From Limnohabitans curvus (GTDB taxonomy: Bacteria > Pseudomonadota > Gammaproteobacteria > Burkholderiales > Burkholderiaceae_C): 64,000 nt of DNA. Both the position numbers and the translations under genes were made by a program. The notes below the pieces were generated by a model. That model worked only from the letters and a program-made list of their open reading frames with translations, was not told where the DNA came from and did not search any database. Positions 1 to 9,577 of this stretch are shown here, one piece after another (position 1 is the first letter of the stretch; each line of letters opens with the position of its first letter). The DNA lies in the NCBI RefSeq assembly GCF_003063475.1, contig NZ_NESP01000001.1:1364001-1428000 (forward strand), in the 5' to 3' direction.

Positions 1-7
1 TCATGAG

Positions 8-1072
8 TTACTTCACCAACTGAGCGAGTTCGCCCTTGGCGTACTTGGCTGCCACCACAGAGAGGCTGTCGCCTTTGATCTTGCTGCCTTGGCCTTCGCA
101 ACCGAATTCCAAATAACGTTGTTTGCAGATGTTCATCGCAGCTTCGCGGGCTGGCTTGAGCCATTCGCGGGCGTCAAATTTTTCTGGGTTTTCAAACATG
201 AACTTGCGAGCGGCAGCCGTCATGGCCAAACGGATGTCGGTGTCAATGTTGACCTTGCGCACGCCGTGCTTGATGGCTTCTTGAATTTCAGACACGGGCA
301 CACCGAAGGTCTGCTTCATCTGGCCGCCGTATTGGTTGATCATGGCCAACAGGTCTTGCGGCACGCTGCTAGAACCGTGCATGACCAAGTGGGTGTTGGG
401 GATGCGGGCGTGAATTTCTTTGACGCGGCTGATGGCCAAAATGTCGCCCGTGGGTTCACGGGTGAACTTGTACGCGCCATGGCTGGTGCCGATGGCGATG
501 GCCAAGGCGTCGAGTTGCGTGGCTTTCACAAACAGCGCAGCTTCTTCAGGGTCGGTCAACATTTGGCTGTGGTCGAGTTTGCCCACTGCGCCAATGCCGT
601 CTTCTTCACCAGCTTCGCCGGTTTCCAAATTGCCCAAGCAACCCAATTCGCCTTCGACCGACACGCCCACTTTGTGCGCCATGGCCACCACTTGCTGGGT
701 GACTTGCACGTTGTACTCAAAGCTAGAAGGCGTTTTGCCGTCTTCCATCAACGAGCCGTCCATCATGACGGAACCAAAGCCGAGGTCAATCGCACCTTGG
801 CAAACCTTGGGCGATGTGCCGTGGTCTTGGTGCATCACCAGAGGAATGTGTGGGTAGGCTTCGGTGGCGGCTTGAATCAAATGCTTGATGAAAGGCTCAC
901 CGGCGTATTTGCGTGCGCCAGCGCTGGCTTGCAAGATGACAGGCGCGCCCACGGCGTCGGCCGCCATCATCACGGCTTGCACTTGCTCCAAGTTGTTGAC
1001 GTTGAAAGCTGGAATGCCGTAACCGTGCTCTGCAGCGTGGTCCAGAAGTTCGCGCATCGATACGAGTGCCAT
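8..1072 (-). CDS. fba: Class II fructose-bisphosphate aldolase
   Basis: Cytosolic glycolytic/gluconeogenic enzyme that reversibly cleaves fructose 1,6-bisphosphate into dihydroxyacetone phosphate and glyceraldehyde 3-phosphate with a divalent metal. The 354-residue length fits the family. Visible class II features are the MHQDHGTSP segment (Asp83-His84, metal/catalytic region), the [10 protein letters not shown] stretch that follows it, the HGSSS phosphate-binding motif, and VNIDTD near the C-terminus. It lies downstream of pyk on the same strand with a 108-bp gap, and pgk is 3.3 kb further on, so the lower glycolytic genes are loosely clustered. Identification is very secure. Confidence 0.97.
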   Translation of the reverse strand: MALVSMRELLDHAAEHGYGIPAFNVNNLEQVQAVMMAADAVGAPVILQASAGARKYAGEPFIKHLIQAATEAYPHIPLVMHQDHGTSPKVCQGAIDLGFGSVMMDGSLMEDGKTPSSFEYNVQVTQQVVAMAHKVGVSVEGELGCLGNLETGEAGEEDGIGAVGKLDHSQMLTDPEEAALFVKATQLDALAIAIGTSHGAYKFTREPTGDILAISRVKEIHARIPNTHLVMHGSSSVPQDLLAMINQYGGQMKQTFGVPVSEIQEAIKHGVRKVNIDTDIRLAMTAAARKFMFENPEKFDAREWLKPAREAAMNICKQRYLEFGCEGQGSKIKGDSLSVVAAKYAKGELAQLVK

Positions 1073-1180
1073 GGGGAAATCCTCAAAAATTAAAAACTGA
1101 TGTAACTGCTGGCAATTTTAAAGGCGGCAGCTCACCGCACAGCTGACAGACCCAAAAGCCCACCCGCCGTGCAAGATGCT

Positions 1181-2614
1181 TTAGCGAACTTCGCAAATAC
1201 GCAGCATGTTGGTGCCGCCTGGCGTGCCCATGGGGTCGCCGCAAGTGATGGCGTAGACATCGCCCGTGTCCACGATTTCGCGTAACTTCAGGTGCGCTTC
1301 GGCCTGGGCCAGAGCGGTGTCGCGGTCGGCGCTGGTGTCCATCAACAAGGGGCGCACGTTGCGGAACAAAGCCATGCGGCGTTGTGAGGCCACTTTGGTG
1401 GTCACCGCGTAGATGGGAATGTGAATGCGGTGGCGGCTCATCCACAGCGCGGTGGAGCCCGATTCGGTCAAGGCCACGATGGCTTTTGCGCCCAAGTGGT
1501 GCGCCGTGAACAAGGCACCCATCGCGATGGTTTGGTCAATGCGGGTGAAGGTTTGGCCTTTGAAGTCGGCGTCCAGTTCCACGTCCTCAGCGGCTTCGGC
1601 AGCCTCACAAATCTTGGACATTTCTTGCACGGTCTCAAGCGGGTATTTGCCTGCGGCGGTTTCAGCACTGAGCATGACGGCGTCTGTACCGTCAATCACG
1701 GCGTTGGCCACGTCGCTCACCTCGGCGCGCGTGGGCACGGGGTTGGTGATCATGCTTTCCATCATTTGGGTGGCTGTGATCACCACTTTGTCGTGCTGAC
1801 GCGCCAGCTTGATCATGCGTTTTTGCAACGCGGGCACGGCGGCGTTACCCACCTCGACGGCCAAGTCGCCACGCGCCACCATGATGCCGTCGCTGGCTCG
1901 CAAAATTTCTTCTAACAGCGGGATGGCCTCGGCACGCTCAATCTTGGCAATCAAGCCCGGCTTGTGTTTGTATTCAGCGCCAGCCACGTTGGCCAGTTGG
2001 CGCGCCATTTCCATGTCGGTGGCGTTTTTGGGGAAGCTCACAGCGAGGTAGTCGGCTTGGAAGCTCATCGCGGTTTTGATGTCTTCCATGTCTTTGCCGG
2101 TCAAGGCCGGTGCAGTCAGGCCGCCGCCTTGTTTGTTGATGCCTTTGTTGTTCGACAACTCACCACCCACTTTGACCGTGGTGTGCACTTGTTCACCGCG
2201 CACGGCTTCGACGGTCAACACGATCAAGCCGTCGTTGAGCAACAGCAAATCGCCGGGCTTCACGTCGCGGGGCAGTTCTTTGTAGTCCAAACCCACGCCT
2301 TGCAAATCGCCGGGTTCGGTGCGTGAGGCGTCGAGCACAAATTTGGCGCCGTTCTCCAACATGACCTTGCCATCCACAAACTTGCCCACGCGAATCTTGG
2401 GGCCTTGCAGGTCGGCCATGATGGCCACTTCGCGGCCTGCGCGGGCGGCGGCTTCGCGCACCAGTCGGGCGCGGTCAATGTGGTCTTGGGCTTTGCCGTG
2501 GCTGAAATTCAGGCGAACCACGTTCACGCCAGCGCGGATCATGGCTTCCAGCAACGCGGGATCGCTGGAAGCTGGGCCTAAAGTAGCAACAATTTTGGTA
2601 GCGTGACGTGCCAT
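1181..2614 (-). CDS. pyk: Pyruvate kinase
   Basis: Converts phosphoenolpyruvate and ADP into pyruvate and ATP in the cytosol. The 477 residues match the usual bacterial length. The N-terminus has TKIVATLGPAS and NFSHG. ADLQGPKIRVG marks the B-domain hinge, MVARGDLAVEVG the active-site region and TATQMMESM the signature helix. The C-terminal domain is complete and ends in the GTPGGTNMLRI stretch. It is followed by fba on the same strand and faces a fatty-acid desaturase gene across a 237-bp divergent intergenic region that must hold both promoters. Confidence 0.97.
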   Translation of the reverse strand: MARHATKIVATLGPASSDPALLEAMIRAGVNVVRLNFSHGKAQDHIDRARLVREAAARAGREVAIMADLQGPKIRVGKFVDGKVMLENGAKFVLDASRTEPGDLQGVGLDYKELPRDVKPGDLLLLNDGLIVLTVEAVRGEQVHTTVKVGGELSNNKGINKQGGGLTAPALTGKDMEDIKTAMSFQADYLAVSFPKNATDMEMARQLANVAGAEYKHKPGLIAKIERAEAIPLLEEILRASDGIMVARGDLAVEVGNAAVPALQKRMIKLARQHDKVVITATQMMESMITNPVPTRAEVSDVANAVIDGTDAVMLSAETAAGKYPLETVQEMSKICEAAEAAEDVELDADFKGQTFTRIDQTIAMGALFTAHHLGAKAIVALTESGSTALWMSRHRIHIPIYAVTTKVASQRRMALFRNVRPLLMDTSADRDTALAQAEAHLKLREIVDTGDVYAITCGDPMGTPGGTNMLRICEVR

Positions 2615-2851
2615 GTTTTGTGTCTCCGTATGTGTTTTGTTTGCTTGATTCTTACATGCTTAAAGCACGCCACAGCGGTGTTCTTCAACATATGCACGGG
2701 TTAAAACGCATGCTTTTTAGCGCTTATCAGCCTTCGAGTGACAAGGGGTTTGGCGGGTAAACACCCATTCATGTGCGTAAACAGCGATAATCTGTCACTA
2801 ATTGATGCAAATCAGTGCGCATCATCACAGCTCACCTAAGATTCATCTTCT

Positions 2852-3934
2852 ATGACCACACATATCCAACCTATCCTTCCCGGCGAACCGATGCCGCACC
2901 GCAAAGTCATGCGCGAGTGGCTGATTCCATTGGCTGAACGCACCACGGCGCTGGCCATCGTCATGCTCGTCGTTGACTACGTGCTTTGGGGCGCCCTCAT
3001 GGCCGGCACTGTGTTGTTCGAATCTTGGTGGGCCAAGCTCTTGAGCGGCTGCGCAGCAGGTTTCGTGATTGGCCGTTTGTTCATCTTGGGCCACGACGCG
3101 TGCCACCAGAGCCTGACGCCGCACCGCAACCTCAACAAGTGGTTGGGCCGCATCGCCTTCTTGCCCTCGTTGACCGCCTACAGCCTGTGGGACATTGGCC
3201 ACAACGTGGTGCACCACGGCTACACCAACCTGAAAAACTTCGACTTCGTGTGGGCCCCTTACACCCCCGAAGAATTCGAAGCCCTGAGCACCTTCGAAAA
3301 ACTGCGTGACCGCGTCTACCGCAGCGGCTGGGCACCTGGCCTGTACTACATGATCGAAATCTGGTGGAACAAGATGGTGTTCCCCAATGAAAAGAACATG
3401 CCCACACGCCGCCCGATCTTCATCAAAGACTGCTTGCTGATCACTGCATTCGCCGTGCTTTGGGTCGCTGTCATGGCTTGGGCTGCAATCGCCACTGAGC
3501 AAACCATCGGCTACATCTTGTTGATGGGCGTGGGCGTACCCTTCTTCTTCTGGGTCAGCATGATTGGCTTTGTGGTTTATGTGCACCACACTCACGTGGA
3601 CGTGTCTTGGCACGAAGAGCGCACGGGTTGGTCTAAGGCGTCGCCTTTTGTGTCCACCACCGTGCACTTGACCTTCCCCTTGAACATTGGCGCACTGATG
3701 CACCACATCATGGAGCACACCGCGCACCACTTGGACATGAGCATCCCTCTGTACAAGCTGAAGCAAGCGCAAAGCAAACTCGAAGAGTTGCTGCCAGAGC
3801 GCATCATCGTTCAGCCTTTCTCTTGGCGCTGGTACTTTCAAACAGCACGCGACTGCAAGCTGTATGACTTCAAGACCGACAGCTGGACCACTTACGACGG
3901 CAAGGTCACTAGCCCTCGTGCGATGAAGGCCTAA
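2852..3934 (+). CDS. Fatty acid desaturase, membrane di-iron family
   Basis: Integral membrane desaturase expected to introduce a double bond into acyl chains using a di-iron centre and O2. The 360-residue protein has the three histidine boxes of the family: HDACH (residues 81-85), HNVVHH (117-122) and HHIMEHTAHH (284-293). Hydrophobic segments lie around residues 32-52, 64-80 and 190-230. The exact substrate and regiospecificity cannot be read from the sequence. It is divergent from pyk and has its own terminator just downstream. A link with the lipid-modifying operon at 35-41 kb is possible but not shown. Confidence 0.85.
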   Translation: MTTHIQPILPGEPMPHRKVMREWLIPLAERTTALAIVMLVVDYVLWGALMAGTVLFESWWAKLLSGCAAGFVIGRLFILGHDACHQSLTPHRNLNKWLGRIAFLPSLTAYSLWDIGHNVVHHGYTNLKNFDFVWAPYTPEEFEALSTFEKLRDRVYRSGWAPGLYYMIEIWWNKMVFPNEKNMPTRRPIFIKDCLLITAFAVLWVAVMAWAAIATEQTIGYILLMGVGVPFFFWVSMIGFVVYVHHTHVDVSWHEERTGWSKASPFVSTTVHLTFPLNIGALMHHIMEHTAHHLDMSIPLYKLKQAQSKLEELLPERIIVQPFSWRWYFQTARDCKLYDFKTDSWTTYDGKVTSPRAMKA

Positions 3935-3949
3935 GCACCCAGCCTTCTC

Positions 3950-3985
3950 AGCCCCGCAAGTTCACACGAATTTGCGGGGCTTTTT
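3950..3985 (+). terminator. Rho-independent terminator after the desaturase
   Basis: A 10-bp GC-rich stem (AGCCCCGCAA paired with TTGCGGGGCT) with a short loop is followed directly by a T tract. It begins 16 bp after the desaturase stop codon. Confidence 0.85.
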
Positions 3986-3997
3986 CTTGTACGCTCC

Positions 3998-4375
3998 ATG
4001 CCCATGAAGTTCATTGTTTTGTTTTTGTTGGCCGCTGCAGCCACCGCATCGCACGCCATGTGGGTCACAGTCACGCGCAACGAAGTGGCCACCGTTTACA
4101 TCGACTCCAGCGCCATCAGCAAAATGGGCGGCAACCGCCGCGTGTGGGTGGTGTACGACCTGCAAGCGCCAGACCAAACAGGCCAGCAATCGGTCAAATC
4201 AAACATCGATTACGACTGCGCCGAAGGCAAATACAAAACCCTCAGTGCCACCAGCCACCCCAACAAAATGGGCAACGGCCCCGCCATCAAAGTCCTGCCA
4301 GTGCCTGAAGGCTGGCGGCCCATCAGCCAAGACAGCATGAGCCGGCAGTTGTTTGCGTTTGCTTGTGCTTGGTGA
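3998..4375 (+). CDS. Small secreted protein, surface-adhesin-E-like
   Basis: A 125-residue protein with a cleavable signal peptide (MPMKFIVLFLLAAAATASHA). The mature part begins MWVTVTR and contains two cysteines (NIDYDCAEGK and FAFACAW) that could form a disulfide. The pattern of a short exported protein with VYIDSSAI near the start and a C-terminal CAW resembles the surface-adhesin E family common in Burkholderiales. The function of those proteins is poorly known. A second possible start lies two codons in (MKF). Its stop lies just before the convergent pgk gene. Confidence 0.6.
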   Translation: MPMKFIVLFLLAAAATASHAMWVTVTRNEVATVYIDSSAISKMGGNRRVWVVYDLQAPDQTGQQSVKSNIDYDCAEGKYKTLSATSHPNKMGNGPAIKVLPVPEGWRPISQDSMSRQLFAFACAW

Positions 4376-4378
4376 GTT

Positions 4379-5572
4379 TTAACCCGCAGCGCGCTTGGTC
4401 AAAATCTCGAATGCAGGCAAGGTCTTGCCTTCCAGCACTTCCAAGAAAGCACCACCGCCGGTAGAGATGTAGCCCACTTGTTTTTCGATGCCGTACTTGG
4501 CAATGGCTGCCAAGGTGTCGCCACCACCTGCAATGCTGAAAGCGCTCGATTCGGCAATGGCGTGCGCGATGGTTTTGGTGCCGTTCTCGAACGCCGCAAA
4601 TTCAAACACGCCCACAGGGCCGTTCCACACAATCGTGCCAGCTTGCTTGAGCTGCGCGGCCAGCTTGGCAGCAGTCTCTGGGCCGATGTCCAAGATCATG
4701 TCGTCGTCGGCCACGTCGGTGGCTTTCTTCACGGTGGCCACGGCATCTGCGGCGAAGGTTTTGGCGGTCACCACGTCGGTGGGGATTGGCACTTCAGCGC
4801 CGCGCGCTTTCATGATGTCGATCACGGCTTTGGCTTCGTCCACCAAGTCATGTTCGGCCAAGCTCTTGCCAATGTTCAGGCCCGCGGCCAGCATGAAGGT
4901 GTTGGCAATGCCGCCACCCACGATGAGTTGGTCCACGTTGTTGGCCAAGCTCTTCAAAATGGTCAGCTTGGTGCTGACCTTGCTGCCCGCCACGATGGCG
5001 GCCAGTGGACGTTTGGGGTTAGCCAAGGCTTTGGTGATGGCGTCAATCTCGGCGGCCAACAACGGGCCGGCACAGGCCACGGGCGCGTATTGCGCGATGC
5101 CGTAGGTCGTGCCTTCGGCGCGGTGCGAGGTGCCAAATGCGTCGTGCACAAAAATGTCGCACAACGCGCCCAACTTGCGGGCCAATTCGTCGTTGTTCTT
5201 TTTCTCGCCTTTGTTGACGCGGCAGTTTTCCAGCAGCACCACTTGGCCGGGCTCGACGGTCACGCCGTCCACCCAGTTGGCCACCAGCGGCACATCGCGG
5301 CCTAACAACTCGCCCAACCGCTTGGCCACGGGGGCCAAAGAGTCTGCAGATTTGAATTCGCCTTCTGTGGGGCGCCCCAAATGAGAGGTGACCATCACAG
5401 CCGCACCAGCCTTGAGCGCCATTTCAATCGCGGGCACAGAAGCGCGCACGCGGGTGTCTTCGGTGATGTTGCCTGCGTCGTCTTGCGGCACATTGAGGTC
5501 GGCGCGGATGAACACACGTTTGCCTTTGGCCGAGCCGTTGGCGCACAAATCAGAGAAGCGAATGACGTTCAT
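4379..5572 (-). CDS. pgk: Phosphoglycerate kinase
   Basis: Reversibly transfers phosphate between 1,3-bisphosphoglycerate and ADP in glycolysis and the reverse direction in gluconeogenesis. The 397 residues fit the family. Visible motifs are the N-terminal [12 protein letters not shown] signature, [23 protein letters not shown], the WNGPVGVFE segment of the nucleotide site and the C-terminal GGGDTLAAI and STGGGAFLE. It is convergent with the small secreted protein gene, with only a few bases between the stop codons. Confidence 0.97.
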   Translation of the reverse strand: MNVIRFSDLCANGSAKGKRVFIRADLNVPQDDAGNITEDTRVRASVPAIEMALKAGAAVMVTSHLGRPTEGEFKSADSLAPVAKRLGELLGRDVPLVANWVDGVTVEPGQVVLLENCRVNKGEKKNNDELARKLGALCDIFVHDAFGTSHRAEGTTYGIAQYAPVACAGPLLAAEIDAITKALANPKRPLAAIVAGSKVSTKLTILKSLANNVDQLIVGGGIANTFMLAAGLNIGKSLAEHDLVDEAKAVIDIMKARGAEVPIPTDVVTAKTFAADAVATVKKATDVADDDMILDIGPETAAKLAAQLKQAGTIVWNGPVGVFEFAAFENGTKTIAHAIAESSAFSIAGGGDTLAAIAKYGIEKQVGYISTGGGAFLEVLEGKTLPAFEILTKRAAG

Positions 5573-5619
5573 GGAGGTAAGCGGTAAAAGTAAAAACTAG
5601 GGCTATTCTAAAAGTTCGA

Positions 5620-6369
5620 TTAACCGCGCCCCACAAACGGCATTTTGGTCGCCATCACCGTCATGAACAGCACATTGGCCGTCAGCGGCAAACGGGCCAT
5701 GGCCATGAAGCTGTCCACCACCCCTTGCATGTCCATGCGGGCTTCGGGCTTCACACTGCCGTCTGCTTGCAAAGCGCCTGCGGCAAACTTTTCGGTCATG
5801 TCGCTGGCCACGTTGCCAATGTCAATCTGGCCCACCGCAATGTCAAACGCTCGGCCATCCAGCGACGCCGCTTTGGTCATGCCGGTGATGGCGTGCTTGG
5901 TGGCCGTGTAGGCGATCGAGCCCGGGCGCGGCGCATGCGCCGAAATAGACCCGTTGTTGATGATGCGTCCGCCTTGTGGGCTTTGTTCTTTCATCAACTT
6001 GAACGCGTGCGACAGACAATAAAACGCGCCATTGAAATTGACATCTACCGAACGACGCCAATCGGCCCCCGACAAATCGCCGGGCATGGTGGCGGGCAAG
6101 AAGATGCCGGCGTTGTTGAACAGCAAATCCAAGCGGCCGTAGTTGACGCGCACCTGCTCAAACAACTTGGCCACATCGTCTTCGTTGCTCACATCGCAGG
6201 GAACAGCCAAGGCATTGCCGGCGTGCGCGCCCGCCGCTTGCACCGTGGCTTGCAGCGCATCCGCGCGACGCCCCACCAACACCACCTTCCAGCCTTCGGC
6301 CAACAAAGCCAAAGCACATGCTTTGCCAATGCCAGAACTGGCGCCTGTGACGACTGCTACTTTGCTCAT
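5620..6369 (-). CDS. Short-chain dehydrogenase/reductase
   Basis: NAD(P)-dependent oxidoreductase of unknown substrate. I chose the start giving MSKVAVVTGASSG, because the 14 residues upstream of it do not resemble the family. The 249-residue product has the cofactor motif TGASSGIG near the N-terminus, LFNNAG in the middle, and the catalytic Ser-Tyr-Lys set in NGSISAH and YTATKHA. It lies downstream of pgk's promoter side and is divergent from a cupin gene. Confidence 0.8.
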   Translation of the reverse strand: MSKVAVVTGASSGIGKACALALLAEGWKVVLVGRRADALQATVQAAGAHAGNALAVPCDVSNEDDVAKLFEQVRVNYGRLDLLFNNAGIFLPATMPGDLSGADWRRSVDVNFNGAFYCLSHAFKLMKEQSPQGGRIINNGSISAHAPRPGSIAYTATKHAITGMTKAASLDGRAFDIAVGQIDIGNVASDMTEKFAAGALQADGSVKPEARMDMQGVVDSFMAMARLPLTANVLFMTVMATKMPFVGRG

Positions 6370-6481
6370 GGGGTTGCTCCTGTGTAAAACCCTGATTGTG
6401 AACAAGCTCAAGGCTCACGCAAGCAATGATTGTCTCGTGCGCGTAAACAGCAAACCCATGCAGTCGCGCTAAAGTACGCGC

Positions 6482-6865
6482 ATGAGCACATTCAACAAAG
6501 TCATCCTTTTCACCGATACCGACGGCTTCGCGCGTTTCCGCGAAGAAACGGTGGCGCTGTCCGAAGGCAAGCCGCAAGCGCGTTTGTCGCCCCTCATGGT
6601 CAGCAGTGGTTTTCAGTTGCGCCGCAGCCCGGTGGGGTTTCGCAGCGATTTTCATTGCACCGACAACCCGCAGTGGTTGTTTGTGTTGGCAGGTCAGATG
6701 GAAATCTTTTTACAAGACGGCACATCGCGCGTTTTTGGCCCGGGCGAGCACTTTTACTCGGCCGATGTGTTGCCCGCAGGTGCCACGTTTGACGCCAAGG
6801 TCCACGGCCATTGGAGCCGCCAAGTGGGGCCTGACGAACTCGTCACCTTGTTTGTACGCGACTAA
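6482..6865 (+). CDS. Cupin-domain protein
   Basis: A 127-residue single-domain protein with a beta-barrel cupin pattern. The first motif is seen around RSDFHCTDNPQWLFVLAGQMEIFLQDG and the second around FGPGEHFYSADVLP. The likely metal ligands are incomplete compared with enzymatic cupins, so a catalytic role is not obvious. It is divergent from the SDR gene and convergent with azlD. No function can be assigned beyond the fold. Confidence 0.6.
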   Translation: MSTFNKVILFTDTDGFARFREETVALSEGKPQARLSPLMVSSGFQLRRSPVGFRSDFHCTDNPQWLFVLAGQMEIFLQDGTSRVFGPGEHFYSADVLPAGATFDAKVHGHWSRQVGPDELVTLFVRD

Positions 6866-6899
6866 TTGATGCGCGACTAAGCCGCACAAGGCTTGCGGC

Positions 6900-7235
6900 T
6901 TACCAGCCCAAGCCCAAGTGAAGTGGCAAGAAGACCGCCATGCCCAGCACAATGGTTAACAACACATCACGCTTGGCAAAGTAAACCGCTACCCCAGCTG
7001 CCGCCGCAAAGATGCGGGCGTCTTGCCAAGTCGTGATCAGTTGGCCTTGGGTCATCACAATTTCAGGCACCACGACAGCTGACAGTGCGGCGATGGGCGC
7101 ATATTGCAAGCCGCGTTGTGCCCAGTGGGGCAAATCCCAATCCGTGTTGCTTAAAAAGAAAAAGCTGCGCGACACCACGGTCACCACGGCCAAGCCCACG
7201 ATTACCCCAAACGTCCACCAGTTGATGTCCATCAT
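6900..7235 (-). CDS. azlD: AzlD-family branched-chain amino acid exporter subunit
   Basis: A 111-residue membrane protein with about four hydrophobic segments, the small partner of AzlC in branched-chain amino acid efflux. The start was placed at the ATG whose first bases overlap the azlC stop codon (ATGA), which indicates translational coupling. A longer reading frame extends upstream but only as azlC shadow sequence. Motifs such as SRSFFFL and APIAALSAVVVPE are typical of AzlD. It is the last gene of a def-fmt-azlC-azlD run. Confidence 0.82.
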   Translation of the reverse strand: MMDINWWTFGVIVGLAVVTVVSRSFFFLSNTDWDLPHWAQRGLQYAPIAALSAVVVPEIVMTQGQLITTWQDARIFAAAAGVAVYFAKRDVLLTIVLGMAVFLPLHLGLGW

Positions 7236-7969
7236 GCGCGACTTCCTTGTGCGAGTGCCGGCTTGGCGTGTTCGACCAACATGCTCACCAGCACAGCCAT
7301 GGCAATGGCTGAGATGATGTTGAGTTTGAGCGGGAAGGCATAAGCACTGACCGCCGTCACGCCGGCCACAACTGACGACAAAACGCGCAAACGCGAACTG
7401 GCCAACGAGCATTGAATACCCAGCAGACACAAAATGCCCGCAAAGCCCAGACCCCACGACGGCGGGATGATGTTGGCCAAGGCCACGCCAACCAAGCTCG
7501 ACACCATCCACACCGCCCAGTTTAAAAAGCTCGCACCCGCGATGTAGGCCTCGTGCGCGGTGCGCTCATCGTCGCTCTTTGCAGGGGTGTGAAAGCGTTT
7601 GGTAAACAGCACATAGGTGATGTCGGTGGTGAAGTAGCCCAGTGCCATGCGTGTGCCGCGTGACAGGTGCATCACATAAGGCCGCAGATGCAAACTGAAC
7701 ACCACAAAGCGCAAGTTCACACAAAAGCCCGTGGACAAAATCACCCATGCGGGTGCAGCCACAGCAATCAGCGGCATCGCCGCCAGCTGGGAGCTACCGG
7801 CATACACACACAGCGTCATGGCGACGGACTCAAACACGCTCATGCCTGACTTGACCATCGCCACGCCGGTCATCAAACCCCAAGCCACTTGGCCTAGCGC
7901 TTGCTGCGCGTAATGTTTGGCCCCAAGTCGAAACTCAGGGTGTTGCTGGAGTCTGCGTTGCCAAAACAT
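7232..7969 (-). CDS. azlC: AzlC-family branched-chain amino acid exporter subunit
   Basis: A 245-residue integral membrane protein, the large subunit of the AzlCD permease implicated in export of branched-chain amino acids or their analogues. The N-terminal region has GLMTGVAMVKSGMS and YAGSSQLAAMPLI, the usual AzlC signature with AGSSQ, followed by LRFVVFSLHLRP. Its ATG overlaps the fmt stop (TGATG), and its own stop overlaps azlD, so all three are probably one transcript. The substrate is inferred from the family only. Confidence 0.85.
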   Translation of the reverse strand: MFWQRRLQQHPEFRLGAKHYAQQALGQVAWGLMTGVAMVKSGMSVFESVAMTLCVYAGSSQLAAMPLIAVAAPAWVILSTGFCVNLRFVVFSLHLRPYVMHLSRGTRMALGYFTTDITYVLFTKRFHTPAKSDDERTAHEAYIAGASFLNWAVWMVSSLVGVALANIIPPSWGLGFAGILCLLGIQCSLASSRLRVLSSVVAGVTAVSAYAFPLKLNIISAIAMAVLVSMLVEHAKPALAQGSRA

Positions 7970-8958
7970 CAGTCGACTTTGTGTGAAACGTGAGGTTCAA
8001 AACATTGTCCAGGTGTGAGCGCGAAGCCATGCAAAAAGTCGGCTGCGCTCAGGCGCTTGCCGCCTGCGCGTTGCAGCTCGGTCACGCACAGCACGCCTTG
8101 GCCGCAGGCTACGCGCACGCCGTGTTCGTCGGCACTCAGCACGGTGCCTGGCTGTTTGTTGTGCGCGCTTGTCTCCACGGTGGCACGCCACAGTTTGATG
8201 ACGTCTGCACCCAGCTGCGCCGAGGCCGCAGGGAACGGGTTGAACGCACGCACGCGTCGGCCAATCGCCTCTGCGGGCTGTTGCCAGTCCACCGCGGCTT
8301 CGGATTTTTCAATTTTGTGGGCGTAGGTAATGCCAGTTTCGGGCTGCTTCACAGGTTGCAATTGGCCCGCTTGTGCGTCGGCCAAAGCGCGCACCACCAA
8401 GGCACCGCCCCTATCGGCCAAGCGGTCGTGCAGGCTGGCTGTGGTGTCATCCGTCGCAATGTCGAGCACATCGGTCAGCAGCATGTCGCCAGTGTCGAGA
8501 CCTGCGTCCATTTGCATGATGACCACGCCGGTTTGCGCATCCCCCGCCTCGATGGCGCGGTGAATGGGCGCCGCACCGCGCCAGCGTGGCAGCAGCGAGG
8601 CATGAATGTTCAGGCAACCCAAACGTGGCGCATCCAAAGTCCACTGCGGCAGGATGAGGCCATAGGCGGCCACCACCATCACATCGGCTTTGGCTTCAGC
8701 AATCGCGGCTTGTGCAGCGGCTGCATCGTCTGGGTATTTGCCGTCTAGGCGCAGGCTCAAAGGTTGGGCCACGGGGATGTTGTGTTGCACGGCCAGTTGC
8801 TTGACGGCCGAGGCTTGCAGCTTCATGCCACGTCCTGCAGGGCGATCGGGCTGGGTCAGCACCAAGGGCACGGTGTGACCGGCGGCCATAATTTTGGCCA
8901 AGGCCTCTGCCGCAAACTCGGGCGTGCCGGCAAAGATGACGCGTAATGAATCACTCAT
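7969..8958 (-). CDS. fmt: Methionyl-tRNA formyltransferase
   Basis: Formylates the amino group of methionyl-initiator tRNA using 10-formyltetrahydrofolate. The 329-residue protein begins with the [15 protein letters not shown] signature. It contains [11 protein letters not shown], the catalytic-loop motif [17 protein letters not shown] and the DTGDMLL segment, followed by the C-terminal tRNA-binding domain. It follows def by 14 bp, the classic def-fmt pair, and is translationally coupled to azlC downstream. Confidence 0.96.
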   Translation of the reverse strand: MSDSLRVIFAGTPEFAAEALAKIMAAGHTVPLVLTQPDRPAGRGMKLQASAVKQLAVQHNIPVAQPLSLRLDGKYPDDAAAAQAAIAEAKADVMVVAAYGLILPQWTLDAPRLGCLNIHASLLPRWRGAAPIHRAIEAGDAQTGVVIMQMDAGLDTGDMLLTDVLDIATDDTTASLHDRLADRGGALVVRALADAQAGQLQPVKQPETGITYAHKIEKSEAAVDWQQPAEAIGRRVRAFNPFPAASAQLGADVIKLWRATVETSAHNKQPGTVLSADEHGVRVACGQGVLCVTELQRAGGKRLSAADFLHGFALTPGQCFEPHVSHKVD

Positions 8959-8972
8959 AAAAGCTGACCCAT

Positions 8973-9479
8973 TTATTCGTCGTCACGCAGGGCTTTGAGC
9001 ATTTTGGTTTTGATGCGGTTGCGCTTCAAGGGCGAGAGGTATTCCACAAACACTTTGCCCAACAAGTGGTCCAGTTCGTGTTGAATGCACACGGCCAGCA
9101 AACCTTCGGCTTCGATGGTGCGCTCTTTGCCGTGCTCGTCGAGGGCTTTGACCTTCACCTGCGTGGCGCGCTCTACGCCGTCGTAAATACCGGGAACCGA
9201 CAAGCAACCTTCGTCGCCCTTGACGCGCTCGTCCCCCATCCAGGTGATTTCAGGGTTGATGAGCACCATGGGCTCGTCGCGCTCTTCAGAGGTGTCAATC
9301 ACCACCAAACGCTCGTGCACATCCACTTGCGTGGCGGCCAGGCCGATGCCATTGGCGTCGTACATGGTTTCCAGCATGTCGGCGATCAAGGTTTTGATGC
9401 GCGCGTCAATGTCTTTGACGGGCTTGGCCACGGTGTGGAGCTTGGGGTCGGGGAATCGGAGGATGTCTAACTTGGGCAT
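8973..9479 (-). CDS. def: Peptide deformylase
   Basis: Metalloenzyme that removes the N-formyl group from nascent polypeptides. The 168 residues show all three family motifs: [18 protein letters not shown] with the metal-binding cysteine, and QHELDHLLG with the two histidine ligands and catalytic glutamate. First gene of the def-fmt-azlCD run and divergent from dprA. Confidence 0.97.
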   Translation of the reverse strand: MPKLDILRFPDPKLHTVAKPVKDIDARIKTLIADMLETMYDANGIGLAATQVDVHERLVVIDTSEERDEPMVLINPEITWMGDERVKGDEGCLSVPGIYDGVERATQVKVKALDEHGKERTIEAEGLLAVCIQHELDHLLGKVFVEYLSPLKRNRIKTKMLKALRDDE

Positions 9480-9577
9480 GGCTTTATTGTCTCCGGTTTT
9501 GAAGTTTTCGACCTTCGGGCTCGCCTATTCGTGACAGCCATTCTGACAATGGATTTTTCATTCCACGGGAGGGTCGC

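Noticed and set aside
89-1093. Plus-strand frame of about 330 codons over fba
   Set aside because: Antisense to an unmistakable aldolase gene and without recognisable protein features.
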